64,000 nucleotides of DNA from the NCBI GenBank assembly GCA_964344175.1, contig CAYFMI010000001.1, forward strand, positions 54,688-118,687, written 5' to 3'. The translations under genes and the position numbers were made by a program. A model generated the notes under the pieces. That model was not told the origin of the DNA. It made no database searches and saw nothing but the letters and a program-made list of their open reading frames with translations. This document shows positions 16,455 through 24,363 of this stretch, piece after piece. This DNA comes from NIOZ-UU35 sp964344175 (GTDB lineage: Bacteria > Chloroflexota > Anaerolineae > Anaerolineales > UBA11858). Within the stretch, counting starts at the first letter, position 1; each line of letters starts with the position of its first letter.

Positions 16455-19400
16455 TAGATGTTCATTAAGTCTTTAATCGCCAGATGCGTACGGCGGACGC
16501 TCTCGGGGTGTCGCAGCACCACAATATCTGCGCCCGATTCGAGTAGCATCACCGATGTCAGCGCTTCCCAATGGATTGAGCGTTCGAGCCAGTCACCCCA
16601 CTCAGCCGGAACGTCATCGCCAACTTTGGCTTCTTTGGTCTTCCAGCACTCTTCACCCGATGTAACCAGCATCGGCATTTGGGTCATGCTGTCGCCTTGC
16701 AACGCTGCCAGGCGCAGGCGCTCCATTACCGAGTAGCCATACTCAAAGCCATAGCCCAACGCGCCGGTCGTCGGATCCATAATCACGCGTTCGAGCGGCA
16801 GGCCCATATCGTTGATGAGGATGTTGAGCTGCTTGGCGAGGTTGACATCCATAGCAGTGCGGGCATTCACGATGTGCCCATTTGCCAGGGCAGATGCCAC
16901 AATGGTGCGGTAGTTTTTATCTTCACACAAACCCAGCAACAATCGCTCGCCTTTGGTGGCCTCGGCAACCGGCACCAGGAGTTTGTTGTCAACATCGGCC
17001 TGGCCCGGCCCAAAGACAGCCACCGGCAGCCCGGTGGATGCCAGCACCTTCTTCACGGCGGCAACAGCCGCTTCGGGGGTGTTGGGGTTGCCGGCTGCAT
17101 CGGTGAGCGAAAGGGTCAACAAGATCAGGTCAGCCCCGGCGTCTTCGGCAGCTTTTGCCCAAGTGCCAGGGTCATTCATCGCATCGCCCCACTCCTTTAC
17201 GAGCAGTTCCGACCAATCATCGGGGCGGCGGTCTTTTATTTCAATGGCAACTGCAGGCGCATACGGCATTTGACCTTCGAAGTGCATGAAAGGCATGGCC
17301 GTTTCGCCACCGACGGTTATCGTTTTTGCACGCGTGCCACCGTCATCCGTCGTAGCCCCAATGGTCACTGTGCGCACTGCGCCCGACCATTTTTCTTTGG
17401 TGATAGCAGTGGCAGTACTCTCAGGCAGCCAGGCTTTGTCGGGAGGCAGCGCCGGTTTCTCTTTGACGGGGGGAGCCGCGGGCGCGGCCCCAGGCATGGG
17501 GGGCGCAACCGGAGCGGGCACGGCCACCTGAGACGCGTCCACTTCGCCAATTTCGGCCAGTGCGCCCACCAACGAGCCGATCAGCGTAGTGACGGCGCGC
17601 TCCAGGCGCTCAACGCGTTGTTCCACAGAGCCGGCTGGTGCAGGGGCGCTGGGAACTGCCGGCGCTTGAGGAGCAGGCGGCGCTTCGGGGGCAGGTTCAA
17701 CCGCGGGCGGCGCGGGGGCTTCTGCTTTAGGCGCGGGATCCGCTTCTTTTGTTGCTGCTGCTTCGACAACGGCCTCCGCCTGGGAGATGACATCGTCATC
17801 CACTCTCGCCGATTGGGCAACCATCGGCCCCATATCCAGCACAGGGTGATTTTTATCCTGCACCCACTTTTCGAGTTCCTCGACGGTGGTGACATTGTCG
17901 CTATCGGCAATTCGATCAATCAAATCGGGGATGCCCTCACGATCAGCGACGGCCTGGAATTCGGCAGCCATACTGTCTTTGAGATTTTTGCTCATCCAAA
18001 CCACACGCTGGAAACCACCATCCGCTGAGATAAATTTGGGGCTGATGAGGTAGAACTTGCCTACCCCCATGACGCCTGGGGTTTGCACACCACCGCCGGC
18101 CATGCCGGCCAGGGTGCTGAATTTCATGCCCATCGGCGTCATGCCAATATCTTCTCGGCTGACGATCATCACACCTTCAACTTCGGGAATGTACATCACA
18201 ATGCACTCGAAGCAGCCACAGGCTGTCATGGGATTTTCCATGATCGAGTACATAGAAACTTCTTCGACGACGCCATGCGAACCAACTTTGGCATAATCCA
18301 TAGTGCCTTCCCAATAGCCCAGGTTGGGGTCGATGACCTTGCCTAATGGAATGGGTTGGTTAGGGCCGGTGGGGTTGATATTGTACGAGGCTTTGCAATC
18401 CAGCCAGTTGTAGGCGCCGCACAAGCCCAGGCGTTCGGGGCTGACCACACAGACGTGGTTGGGGGCGAAGGACTGGCATAGCGTACAAGAGTAGAATTCA
18501 TCCACCGCGGTATCGACCAGGTCGGCCAGGCGTTTGTTGCGGTAGTCGTAGGCCTCACGAGCTTTTTCAAGCCACTCGGTGACTTTATCGGGATCGGTGT
18601 AAATGGTGACACGCACTTTATCAAGTACGGCGCCGAATTCGGCATGCAGACGGGCGTGCAAGATTTTGCCGAAGCCTTCCAAGGTGAAGCCTTTTTCAAC
18701 GGCCTCGCGTGAGATGCGGATCCAGGTGATGTCGCGCTGGCCGATATGTTGCAATCCAGAGCCGCCATTGACAAAGTAGTGAATCTGGCGTTCGAGCACT
18801 GGTTCGAAGTCTTCTTGCATTTTGCGACCGGCCACATCCACGACGATACCCATGTCCATGGCGCCCTGGTCTTCAACATCGTCGAAGGTCGGGCCAACAA
18901 CTTGAACAACGCCATCGGTGACATCATCCATCTCCATCATGCGCAGGAATTCGAAGCAACGCGAGTATTTGCCGCCCATCTCCACGCGCATATCGGCCTT
19001 GCGGACGACTTCGCCTTCAAAGGCTGAGCCGTAAGGAATTGGCACGGGCACTTCGGTCATTTTGATCTTGACGCCGCGGATTTCGATGCATTTCTTGACC
19101 ATGCGCTCAGCGCGCTCCAGGTCATCAGCGCCTTCGATCTTTTCAAAAGGCATTGAGACGACATGTTCGTAATCGGTCACGCCGGTGGGTAAAATTTCGG
19201 GGATGACGGTATCGGCGATCACCGGGAAGCCGAAGTTGATCGCTCCGGCAGCGGCGGCATATTTCAGGTCATCCACTTCGCCGAGGGCCAGCACAAAAGC
19301 GAAAACGCGCTTTTTGTTGTAGAGCAAGATGTCGCGCGCCTGACCGGCATCGATGCCACCGAAGGTCAGCGCCGAGCGGGTAGCAAAGCCCAGGGCATAG

Positions 19401-20095
19401 ATAGCGCTGAGTGTATCGGTGCCAAAGGGGATGGTGTAGGTATCGTAGCCCAACTCGACGCCTTCTTCTTGCAATTGATGGATGATACTGCGCCCGTTGA
19501 CGTTCCCCGAAAGGAAAATCAAGATGTTGCGCTGTTGTAACTCGCGCACGAGTTTTACAGCAACTTCGTTCGATTTAGCCGCACCAACGATGGCCGCAAA
19601 ACCGGGCATGCGCCCGTCCACCAGGGCAATGCCCCAGGAACGAAGCTGAATGTCATCAATGGGGCCGTTGAGATGTCCGGCTGGGCCGCCACCATTATCA
19701 AGTTCGGGGTAGGCTGTACCACCCGCCAGCTCAATGCCGGGGAAGGGTTCCGGCTGCAAGCCATACACAAAGCGAATGGCTTCAATAATTTCAGCAGCTA
19801 ACAAGGTCGCCATACCGCTATCTAAGGTTTCGCCCAGGTAGGGCGTCCAGTGTTTTTCAGATGGGACAGGGTGTAGCAGAGCACGAGCGTGTTCTAACAC
19901 CTCTGCAAGTTGCCCCAGGGTGCTAACTTGTACGCCGGTCATGCCGTAAATCGTTGGCAGGTAGTAGGCCGTGTTGGGGAATTCGACCAGAGTATCGGGG
20001 CCTTTTTCTTCAAGCGCCCGTTTGAGCATCAGCTCAGCTTCAATAACCAGGGCATTCGAGCCGCGGATTGCGCGAGTTGCAATGTATTTTGACAT
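16454..20095 (-). CDS. acsB-acsD: Acetyl-CoA synthase fused to corrinoid protein small subunit (AcsB-AcsD)
   Basis: 1213 residues in one uninterrupted frame. Residues 1 to about 750 are bacterial acetyl-CoA synthase: an N-terminal CODH-contacting domain, a middle CoA-related domain and the A-cluster domain, with Cys537, Cys540, Cys549, Cys559 for the cubane and the CGC pair 626-628 for the proximal and distal metals. Residues about 781-879 are a Pro/Ala-rich linker interrupted by a helix (about 823-852). Residues about 880-1213 are the AcsD/CdhD-type TIM barrel (FEGQMPYAPAVAIEI, GLCEDKNYRTI, VIMDPTTGALGYGFEYGYSV). Separate acsB and acsD genes are the rule in acetogens. The fusion would tether the methyl donor to the synthase. 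Strong GGAGG precedes ATG 20095. Confidence 0.93.
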   Translation of the reverse strand: MSKYIATRAIRGSNALVIEAELMLKRALEEKGPDTLVEFPNTAYYLPTIYGMTGVQVSTLGQLAEVLEHARALLHPVPSEKHWTPYLGETLDSGMATLLAAEIIEAIRFVYGLQPEPFPGIELAGGTAYPELDNGGGPAGHLNGPIDDIQLRSWGIALVDGRMPGFAAIVGAAKSNEVAVKLVRELQQRNILIFLSGNVNGRSIIHQLQEEGVELGYDTYTIPFGTDTLSAIYALGFATRSALTFGGIDAGQARDILLYNKKRVFAFVLALGEVDDLKYAAAAGAINFGFPVIADTVIPEILPTGVTDYEHVVSMPFEKIEGADDLERAERMVKKCIEIRGVKIKMTEVPVPIPYGSAFEGEVVRKADMRVEMGGKYSRCFEFLRMMEMDDVTDGVVQVVGPTFDDVEDQGAMDMGIVVDVAGRKMQEDFEPVLERQIHYFVNGGSGLQHIGQRDITWIRISREAVEKGFTLEGFGKILHARLHAEFGAVLDKVRVTIYTDPDKVTEWLEKAREAYDYRNKRLADLVDTAVDEFYSCTLCQSFAPNHVCVVSPERLGLCGAYNWLDCKASYNINPTGPNQPIPLGKVIDPNLGYWEGTMDYAKVGSHGVVEEVSMYSIMENPMTACGCFECIVMYIPEVEGVMIVSREDIGMTPMGMKFSTLAGMAGGGVQTPGVMGVGKFYLISPKFISADGGFQRVVWMSKNLKDSMAAEFQAVADREGIPDLIDRIADSDNVTTVEELEKWVQDKNHPVLDMGPMVAQSARVDDDVISQAEAVVEAAATKEADPAPKAEAPAPPAVEPAPEAPPAPQAPAVPSAPAPAGSVEQRVERLERAVTTLIGSLVGALAEIGEVDASQVAVPAPVAPPMPGAAPAAPPVKEKPALPPDKAWLPESTATAITKEKWSGAVRTVTIGATTDDGGTRAKTITVGGETAMPFMHFEGQMPYAPAVAIEIKDRRPDDWSELLVKEWGDAMNDPGTWAKAAEDAGADLILLTLSLTDAAGNPNTPEAAVAAVKKVLASTGLPVAVFGPGQADVDNKLLVPVAEATKGERLLLGLCEDKNYRTIVASALANGHIVNARTAMDVNLAKQLNILINDMGLPLERVIMDPTTGALGYGFEYGYSVMERLRLAALQGDSMTQMPMLVTSGEECWKTKEAKVGDDVPAEWGDWLERSIHWEALTSVMLLESGADIVVLRHPESVRRTHLAIKDLMNI

Positions 20096-20104
20096 ATGTA
20101 CCTC

Positions 20105-20190
20105 CAGTGGTCAGTAACCAGCTCGCAATAACCAATATTCAGGCGTGTATTGCTTGACCTACTGGCACTGCCTGCTGGCCACTGTTTACT
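20105..20190. repeat. Imperfect repeat in the acsA-acsB spacer
   Basis: GTGGTCAGTAACCAGCTCG and CAATAACCAATATTC near one end, CTGGCCACTGTTTACTG near the other; related short words (CAGTAACCAG, CTGGCCACTG) are repeated directly and in inverse. About 80 bases of spacer with no open frame. Same kind of filler as in the other acs spacers. Confidence 0.5.
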
Positions 20191-20193
20191 GTT

Positions 20194-22215
20194 TTAATCT
20201 CCTGCTACGGGCAAACCGTATATAGCTGCTTTACGCTCTGAGAGCGGTAATGCTTCTAATTCATGCATACGGGCATCTCCGCTTTCACCGAAACGATCGG
20301 GGGCGTATTCGGGAAGACCGAGGTCGGCGCGTTTCTTATCAATATGCGCCAGTGTAGCTTGGATCATCTCGTCGGGGTCGGGGATGAATTCCAACTTGCC
20401 GCCATATTTTTCCTCCCACCCCTCGCTGATGTACTTTAGCACCAGGTCGCTGTCGGACATTCTATCAGGCATCCCGCTGACGGGTGACGCGCCGCCAAAG
20501 ATAACATAGGCGCCCGACGCTACGCAGTAGGTAGCAATAGCCAGCGCTTTCTCGCTCATCCATTCTGGTGCTAAACCAACCGCAGGAATTTGATCAATAT
20601 CATCACCCAAACCGCCTTCATCCACCATCTGGGTGAGTACGGTCAGAATGCGGGTGTTATCCACGCAGGAACCCATATGCAGCACCGGCGGGATGCCGAT
20701 GGCCTCACAGACTTCCTTCAATCCGGGACCGACTTTGTCTAATCCAGCTTCACCTAGCAGGAAGCCTAATTTAGCAGAAGCGATTGCACCGCAACCCGTT
20801 TCTACTACAAGGACATCTTGCAGGAGCAGTTCCTTGGTCACATACGTGTGCAACCAATCTTGCTGGGTACGAGGATTGTTACAGCCCACGATAGCAGCCA
20901 CACCACGGATACGCCCGGACATGATGGCGTCATTCAGCGGTCGGAAGGAAGATCGATACGAACCCCCCAACATGTAGTTAATATATTCGTGAGAGAAGCC
21001 GGGGATCAAATTTTCGCGATCTTGTGGAATATGGGTCTTGCCGCGATTCTTGAAGTTGTCGATGGATTCTTTGAGAATTTGCTTGGCAATGGTCAATGCT
21101 CTGTGCTCGTCAAACTCGATATGCGTTGCACCTTTGATTTTCACCTTGGGAGAGGTGGTGATGATCTTGGTGTGGAAATTCTCGGCCAAACCAACCAGGG
21201 CCTGCATAATGCACTGCACATCCACGACCATGGCCTCAACTGCACCAGTCAGGATAGAGAGTTCCTGATGCAAGAAGTTACCCGCCGCCGGGATGCCTTG
21301 GCGCATGAGGATTTCATTTGCTGTACAGCAAATACCAGAGAGCTGCACACCCTTAGCGCCGGCTTTTTTGGCATACTCAATGATTTCAGGGTCCTGCGAA
21401 GCCGCCACAATCATCTGACTCAACGTGGGTTCGTGCCCGTGAACAACAACATTGACCATGTCATCTTTGAGTACGCCCAGGTTGGCCTGTCCTAATATAG
21501 GGGCCGGTGTTCCAAAGAGAATATCCGAAACATCAGTGGCGATCATGCTGCCGCCCCAACCATCAGCCAGGGCTGTTTTGATGGCATGTTGCAAAATGTG
21601 TTCGGCATCCTGATCATCGCCGACATGAGTGCGGTGCAGGGCTTCGACGGTCTCACGGTCGATGCCGCGCGGCCAGACGCCTTGTTCTTTCCAAATTTTC
21701 TTGCGTTTTTCTGGAGCGCGAATAGCCGGGATGATCTCGCCTTTCTGCTGCCCAAACTGAGCAATGTACAGGTCTGCCAGTTCGTCGGCGATTTCCTCAG
21801 GTGAACGTCCTTCAATTTCAATGTCGTAATAAGCCGCTACATTGCGCAATTTAGCAACATCACGAATATAGTAACCCTCTGCTTCGCCGTTTGCAGCAGC
21901 TTTGAGGGTGAAGGCCATATCGCGGCCATGATCGGAGTGGGCTGCCGCACCGGCAGAAATTGCCCGGATCAGGTTACGGGCCTGGATGGTATCTATCGTC
22001 GCGCCGCAGACACCTGTCTGGCCTTCTTTGGTCAATCGGCAGGGACCCATACCGCAGATCTTGCAGCACATTCCTGCTCCGCCGATGTTGCATGGAGACA
22101 TATCATCAGCGCGCGTAAAGGCAGTGCCAATGCCCAACTCCTCAGCCCGGATAATCATCTCTTGAGCAGCGGGATCAGCGCTTTGCTCTTGGGGGGTTCG
22201 TTTTTTCTTCGCCAT
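20194..22215 (-). CDS. acsA: Carbon monoxide dehydrogenase catalytic subunit (Ni-CODH)
   Basis: 673 residues. Interconverts CO2 and CO; with AcsB it supplies CO for acetyl-CoA. N-terminal clusters: Cys42 and Cys50 for the D-cluster and Cys51, Cys54, Cys59, Cys70 for the B-cluster (PCNIGGAGMCCKICGMGPC, GVCG). C-cluster ligands appear in order: VVVHGHEPT (His), GICCTANE, VVDVQCIMQ, VGCNNPRTQQD, ETGCGAIASAK and MGSCVDNTR. Three bases after the HMA-like gene stop, with GAGGAG in that gene's tail. No CooF-type ferredoxin gene is adjacent, which fits an ACS-bound CODH rather than a stand-alone one. Confidence 0.96.
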   Translation of the reverse strand: MAKKKRTPQEQSADPAAQEMIIRAEELGIGTAFTRADDMSPCNIGGAGMCCKICGMGPCRLTKEGQTGVCGATIDTIQARNLIRAISAGAAAHSDHGRDMAFTLKAAANGEAEGYYIRDVAKLRNVAAYYDIEIEGRSPEEIADELADLYIAQFGQQKGEIIPAIRAPEKRKKIWKEQGVWPRGIDRETVEALHRTHVGDDQDAEHILQHAIKTALADGWGGSMIATDVSDILFGTPAPILGQANLGVLKDDMVNVVVHGHEPTLSQMIVAASQDPEIIEYAKKAGAKGVQLSGICCTANEILMRQGIPAAGNFLHQELSILTGAVEAMVVDVQCIMQALVGLAENFHTKIITTSPKVKIKGATHIEFDEHRALTIAKQILKESIDNFKNRGKTHIPQDRENLIPGFSHEYINYMLGGSYRSSFRPLNDAIMSGRIRGVAAIVGCNNPRTQQDWLHTYVTKELLLQDVLVVETGCGAIASAKLGFLLGEAGLDKVGPGLKEVCEAIGIPPVLHMGSCVDNTRILTVLTQMVDEGGLGDDIDQIPAVGLAPEWMSEKALAIATYCVASGAYVIFGGASPVSGMPDRMSDSDLVLKYISEGWEEKYGGKLEFIPDPDEMIQATLAHIDKKRADLGLPEYAPDRFGESGDARMHELEALPLSERKAAIYGLPVAGD

Positions 22216-22218
22216 GAC

Positions 22219-22611
22219 TTACTCCTCATCCATACTTATAATGGGTGTCATTCCAGGACACGGCCAAAGTGGTCGATTTTCAAAACCGATATTTTGCCCG
22301 AAACTGACCACGCGGCTCGTTTGAGCGTAGGCTTCCGTATGCCGGAAATAAGCACCCTCGCCATTACTTTCATTTGCTGGAACATCGGTCTCATGAGGAA
22401 TAGGCAACTCACCAATATAGCCAGCCTCTTCGAGTTTAGCGACGATTTCCTTTTTCGTAACTTTTTTTGCGTTGTAGGTGATCTCCGCAGCACGAAATCC
22501 GCTGCTAGCATAAACATCGTTCACACCATCTAAGCCCAGCAAAATGCGGCGAACTTCGACAACGTGATGATCACCATACATGGCGGGAAGCTCAAGCGAT
22601 AATACAGTCAT
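22219..22611 (-). CDS. HMA-fold small protein without CxxC, first gene of the CODH/ACS operon
   Basis: 130 residues. Residues 1-70 look like a heavy-metal-associated ferredoxin-like fold (VLSLELPAMYG, VVEVRRILLGLDGVNDV, AEITYNAKKVTKKEIVAKLEEAGY). The loop that normally holds MxCxxC reads MYGDHH instead, with two His and an Asp but no Cys. The last 60 residues are a polar tail ending in CPGMTPIISMDEE with the only Cys. Good AAGGAGGATCC precedes the start. Being first in the operon, three bases before CODH, it may be a nickel chaperone or an assembly factor; that is inference. A copper role is unlikely without the Cys pair. Confidence 0.75.
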   Translation of the reverse strand: MTVLSLELPAMYGDHHVVEVRRILLGLDGVNDVYASSGFRAAEITYNAKKVTKKEIVAKLEEAGYIGELPIPHETDVPANESNGEGAYFRHTEAYAQTSRVVSFGQNIGFENRPLWPCPGMTPIISMDEE

Positions 22612-22684
22612 AAGGGATCCTCCTTCTTGAGTTGTGGGATTGAGCTTTCATCGTCTTGTAATTGCACACCAAAATGGATATATC

Positions 22685-22698
22685 ACTGATATATCAGT
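22685..22698. promoter_or_regulatory. Candidate operator palindrome upstream of the CODH/ACS operon
   Basis: Perfect 14-base palindrome ACTGATATATCAGT, 74 bases upstream of the first start codon of the operon, overlapped by a direct repeat GATATATCA. Its position suits a dimeric repressor or activator site. No regulator gene lies next to the operon. Confidence 0.5.
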
Positions 22699-22741
22699 AA
22701 AATAAAACGGAGCCAGTAGGGTTATGGATAACTGGCTCCGT
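22698..22741 (-). terminator. Terminator-like hairpin in the CODH/ACS leader
   Basis: Eleven-base-pair perfect stem ACGGAGCCAGT/ACTGGCTCCGT (22707-22717 with 22731-22741), followed on the minus strand by TTTATTTTACTG. No minus-strand gene precedes it within 400 bases, so it is either a leader attenuator ahead of the operon or an isolated hairpin. Confidence 0.65.
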
Positions 22742-23149
22742 TGCTCGCAAAATTGCGTGGGCTGAAAAGCTGGCCCGGAGATCTACCCGCATACAGGCGC
22801 AACTGTAACAAACGGTATTGATGAATTTTTGGACAACACCGTGTGGTTAAGGTATTACTCAACATGCACCTGGAGCTTGTCTTCATAGCATAGATGTAAG
22901 TTTTGTGGTCACTGCATTCTATGGACGAACGCCCATGCGGAACTTTGTCATTTGCTACGATAATTGATTCTTCAACAACAAAAAACTACGGAAATCGAGG
23001 TAAGTATATGAAAGCATTGCCAATAACGTCAGTATGTACTATCACAAATCACCAGGATATTTGTCATAAGTGTTTTTCGTCTGTGAAGCACCAAAATCCC
23101 CCTCTCACATGATAGAATCATTCCGCCAGGCGTTCCCCAAATGGCACAT
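22742..23149. other. Gene-free region between the CODH/ACS operon and the ECF sigma gene
   Basis: About 400 bases with no convincing gene. On the minus strand it would form the operon leader: GTTGCGCCTGTATGCGG, GATCTCCGGGCC and GCAATTTTGCGAGCAAC are paired segments (for example GTTGC/GCAAC) just before the terminator-like hairpin. A possible minus promoter reads GTGACC, 16 bases, TGCTAT around 22884-22911. The layout (structured leader, then terminator) resembles a riboswitch, but I could not match it to cobalamin, Moco, SAM or other known classes. Confidence 0.4.
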
Positions 23150-23178
23150 TGTAACCTTTTTTTCAAGGATGCATCTAA
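23150..23178 (+). promoter_or_regulatory. ECF-type promoter motif upstream of the sigma factor gene
   Basis: TGTAACC at 23150, 15 bases, CATCTAA ending at 23178. The same two words with a 16-base spacer occur at 24143-24172 before the redox operon. An AAC-containing -35 and a short -10 are typical of ECF sigma promoters. Here the -10 abuts the annotated ATG, so a transcript from it would start inside the first codons. Confidence 0.6.
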
Positions 23179-23784
23179 ATGAGTAATCAGGATCGCACGG
23201 AAGCAGAATTTTCTTTGGAAGCCCTACGCGATGGCGATGCAATTGAGTTTGCCCGGGTAGTCGATGCCTATTCCGGCTATGTTTACCGCCTGGGGCTAAA
23301 AATGCTCAATAACCCCCAGGATGCTGAGGATATTTTACAAGAAACCTTCATCAAAGCGTTCAAGGCTTTTCCCAAATTTGATGGGCGTTCGAAAATTTCC
23401 ACCTGGTTATACCGCATTGCCACGAATGAAGCGTTGATGTTCTTGAGGAGCAAACGCCCCGACCCCATATCTGTCGAAGCCCCGCAAGGAGAAAACGACG
23501 AACAGAATAAACCGCTTCAAATTGTAGATTGGTGCTGCTTACCTGAATCGGAATTGATGACGGATGAGGCTCGCCACTATCTAGATCGCAGCATTGAAAA
23601 ATTGCCAGACAGCCTGAGAGCCGCTTTCATCTTGCGAGACATTGAAGGTTTATCAACCAGAGAAACTGCAGACATCCTCACAATCAGCGAGACGGCAGTA
23701 AAAACTCGCTTGCATCGCGCCCGGTTGTTGCTGCGAGACTTATTAACTTTGTATTATCAAGAACGATTACAAGAGCCTACTTGA
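23179..23784 (+). CDS. RNA polymerase ECF-type sigma factor
   Basis: 201 residues. Region 2 is clear (AYSGYVYRLGLKMLNNPQDAEDILQETFIKAFKAFPKF then STWLYRIATNEALMFLRSKRP), and region 4 has the helix-turn-helix LPDSLRAAFILRDIEGLSTRETADIL...SETAVKTRLHRAR. Lacks regions 1.1 and 3, as ECF members do. ATG 23179 directly follows the -10 of a promoter motif; if that promoter is used, translation would have to begin later, for example at TTG 23215, just before the conserved region. The next gene is a zinc-finger anti-sigma, giving a classic sigma/anti-sigma pair likely autoregulated and redox-linked. Confidence 0.93.
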   Translation: MSNQDRTEAEFSLEALRDGDAIEFARVVDAYSGYVYRLGLKMLNNPQDAEDILQETFIKAFKAFPKFDGRSKISTWLYRIATNEALMFLRSKRPDPISVEAPQGENDEQNKPLQIVDWCCLPESELMTDEARHYLDRSIEKLPDSLRAAFILRDIEGLSTRETADILTISETAVKTRLHRARLLLRDLLTLYYQERLQEPT

Positions 23785-23812
23785 TCGTGGTGAAGTTAAC
23801 GGAGCCTAAAAA

Positions 23813-24067
23813 ATGACACACCATGAAGATTGCCCCCAATTACTCGACTCGTTGTCGGACTATATTGATGGCGAACTGCGCGAGGAGTTATGTCACGAAA
23901 TCGAGCGGCATATCGCCGACTGCGAAGACTGCCGCATTGTAGTGGATACGCTCAAAAAGACGATCTATCTCTACCATGAAACCGCGCAGGAACCTGAAAT
24001 CCCTTCAGATGTGAGAACGCGCCTGTTTCGCCGCCTTGCATTGGGCGATCTCCTCGACGAAGCCTGA
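23813..24067 (+). CDS. Zinc-finger anti-sigma factor
   Basis: 84 residues, soluble, no transmembrane helix. Contains the ZAS pattern His...Cys-x2-Cys in EIERHIADCEDCRIVVD, preceded by CPQLLDSLSDYIDGEL, the usual start of such proteins. Binds the ECF sigma and may release it on thiol oxidation, as RsrA-type proteins do. Follows the sigma gene by 28 bases. A second Cys pair needed for RsrA-like sensing is only partly present, so the trigger is not certain. Confidence 0.88.
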   Translation: MTHHEDCPQLLDSLSDYIDGELREELCHEIERHIADCEDCRIVVDTLKKTIYLYHETAQEPEIPSDVRTRLFRRLALGDLLDEA

Positions 24068-24110
24068 TGCGGAAAAATCTATCAGAAAGTTGTTTGGCAC
24101 GATAACCTAG

Positions 24111-24141
24111 AGAGTTTCTGACGTAGATCAGAAGCTCTTTT
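24111..24141 (+). terminator. Intrinsic terminator after the sigma/anti-sigma pair
   Basis: TTTCTGA/TCAGAA core stem with outer GAG/CTC pairs and a short loop, followed by CTCTTTTTTG. Ends the two-gene transcript just before the next ECF-like promoter. Confidence 0.6.
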
Positions 24142-24142
24142 T

Positions 24143-24172
24143 TGTAACCTTTTCGAGAGTGGCTGCATCTAA
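24143..24172 (+). promoter_or_regulatory. ECF-type promoter motif upstream of the redox operon
   Basis: TGTAACC at 24143, 16 bases, CATCTAA ending at 24172, with TGTAACCTTTT and GCATCTAA identical to the motif in front of the sigma gene. It lies 190 bases before the selenoprotein thioredoxin gene, with an inverted-repeat element between. Confidence 0.6.
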
Positions 24173-24216
24173 AAAAACATCTTTGGCGGTTCGGGCATCA
24201 TCGTGCTGCCAAACTA

Positions 24217-24329
24217 TTAGGACTTACGCAGTTCGTTGAAAATTTACCGAAAATAGGGGTGTGTGGGGTGCGGAGCACCCCACACACCCCTATTTTCGGA
24301 CTTTCTTCTCGCAAGTGCGTAACCCCTAA
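24217..24329. mobile_element. Small inverted-repeat element, family A, copy 1 (MITE-like)
   Basis: 113 bases. Ends TTAGGACTTACGCA and TGCGTAACCCCTAA are inverted (12 of 14 match). The middle holds a 25-base perfect inverted repeat starting CCGAAAATAGGGGTGTG with a GGA loop, giving a very long hairpin. No coding capacity. Sits between the ECF-like promoter and the redox operon, so the transcript would have to run through the hairpin. Related copies at 27104, 50816 and 52498. Confidence 0.8.
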
Positions 24330-24363
24330 CTATTCAAACTTCAAGTAGTGAAAGATACAAATT

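Noticed and set aside
22903..23112. 69-residue plus-strand open frame before the sigma gene
   Set aside because: No ribosome-binding site, no homology, and unusual composition; probably chance.
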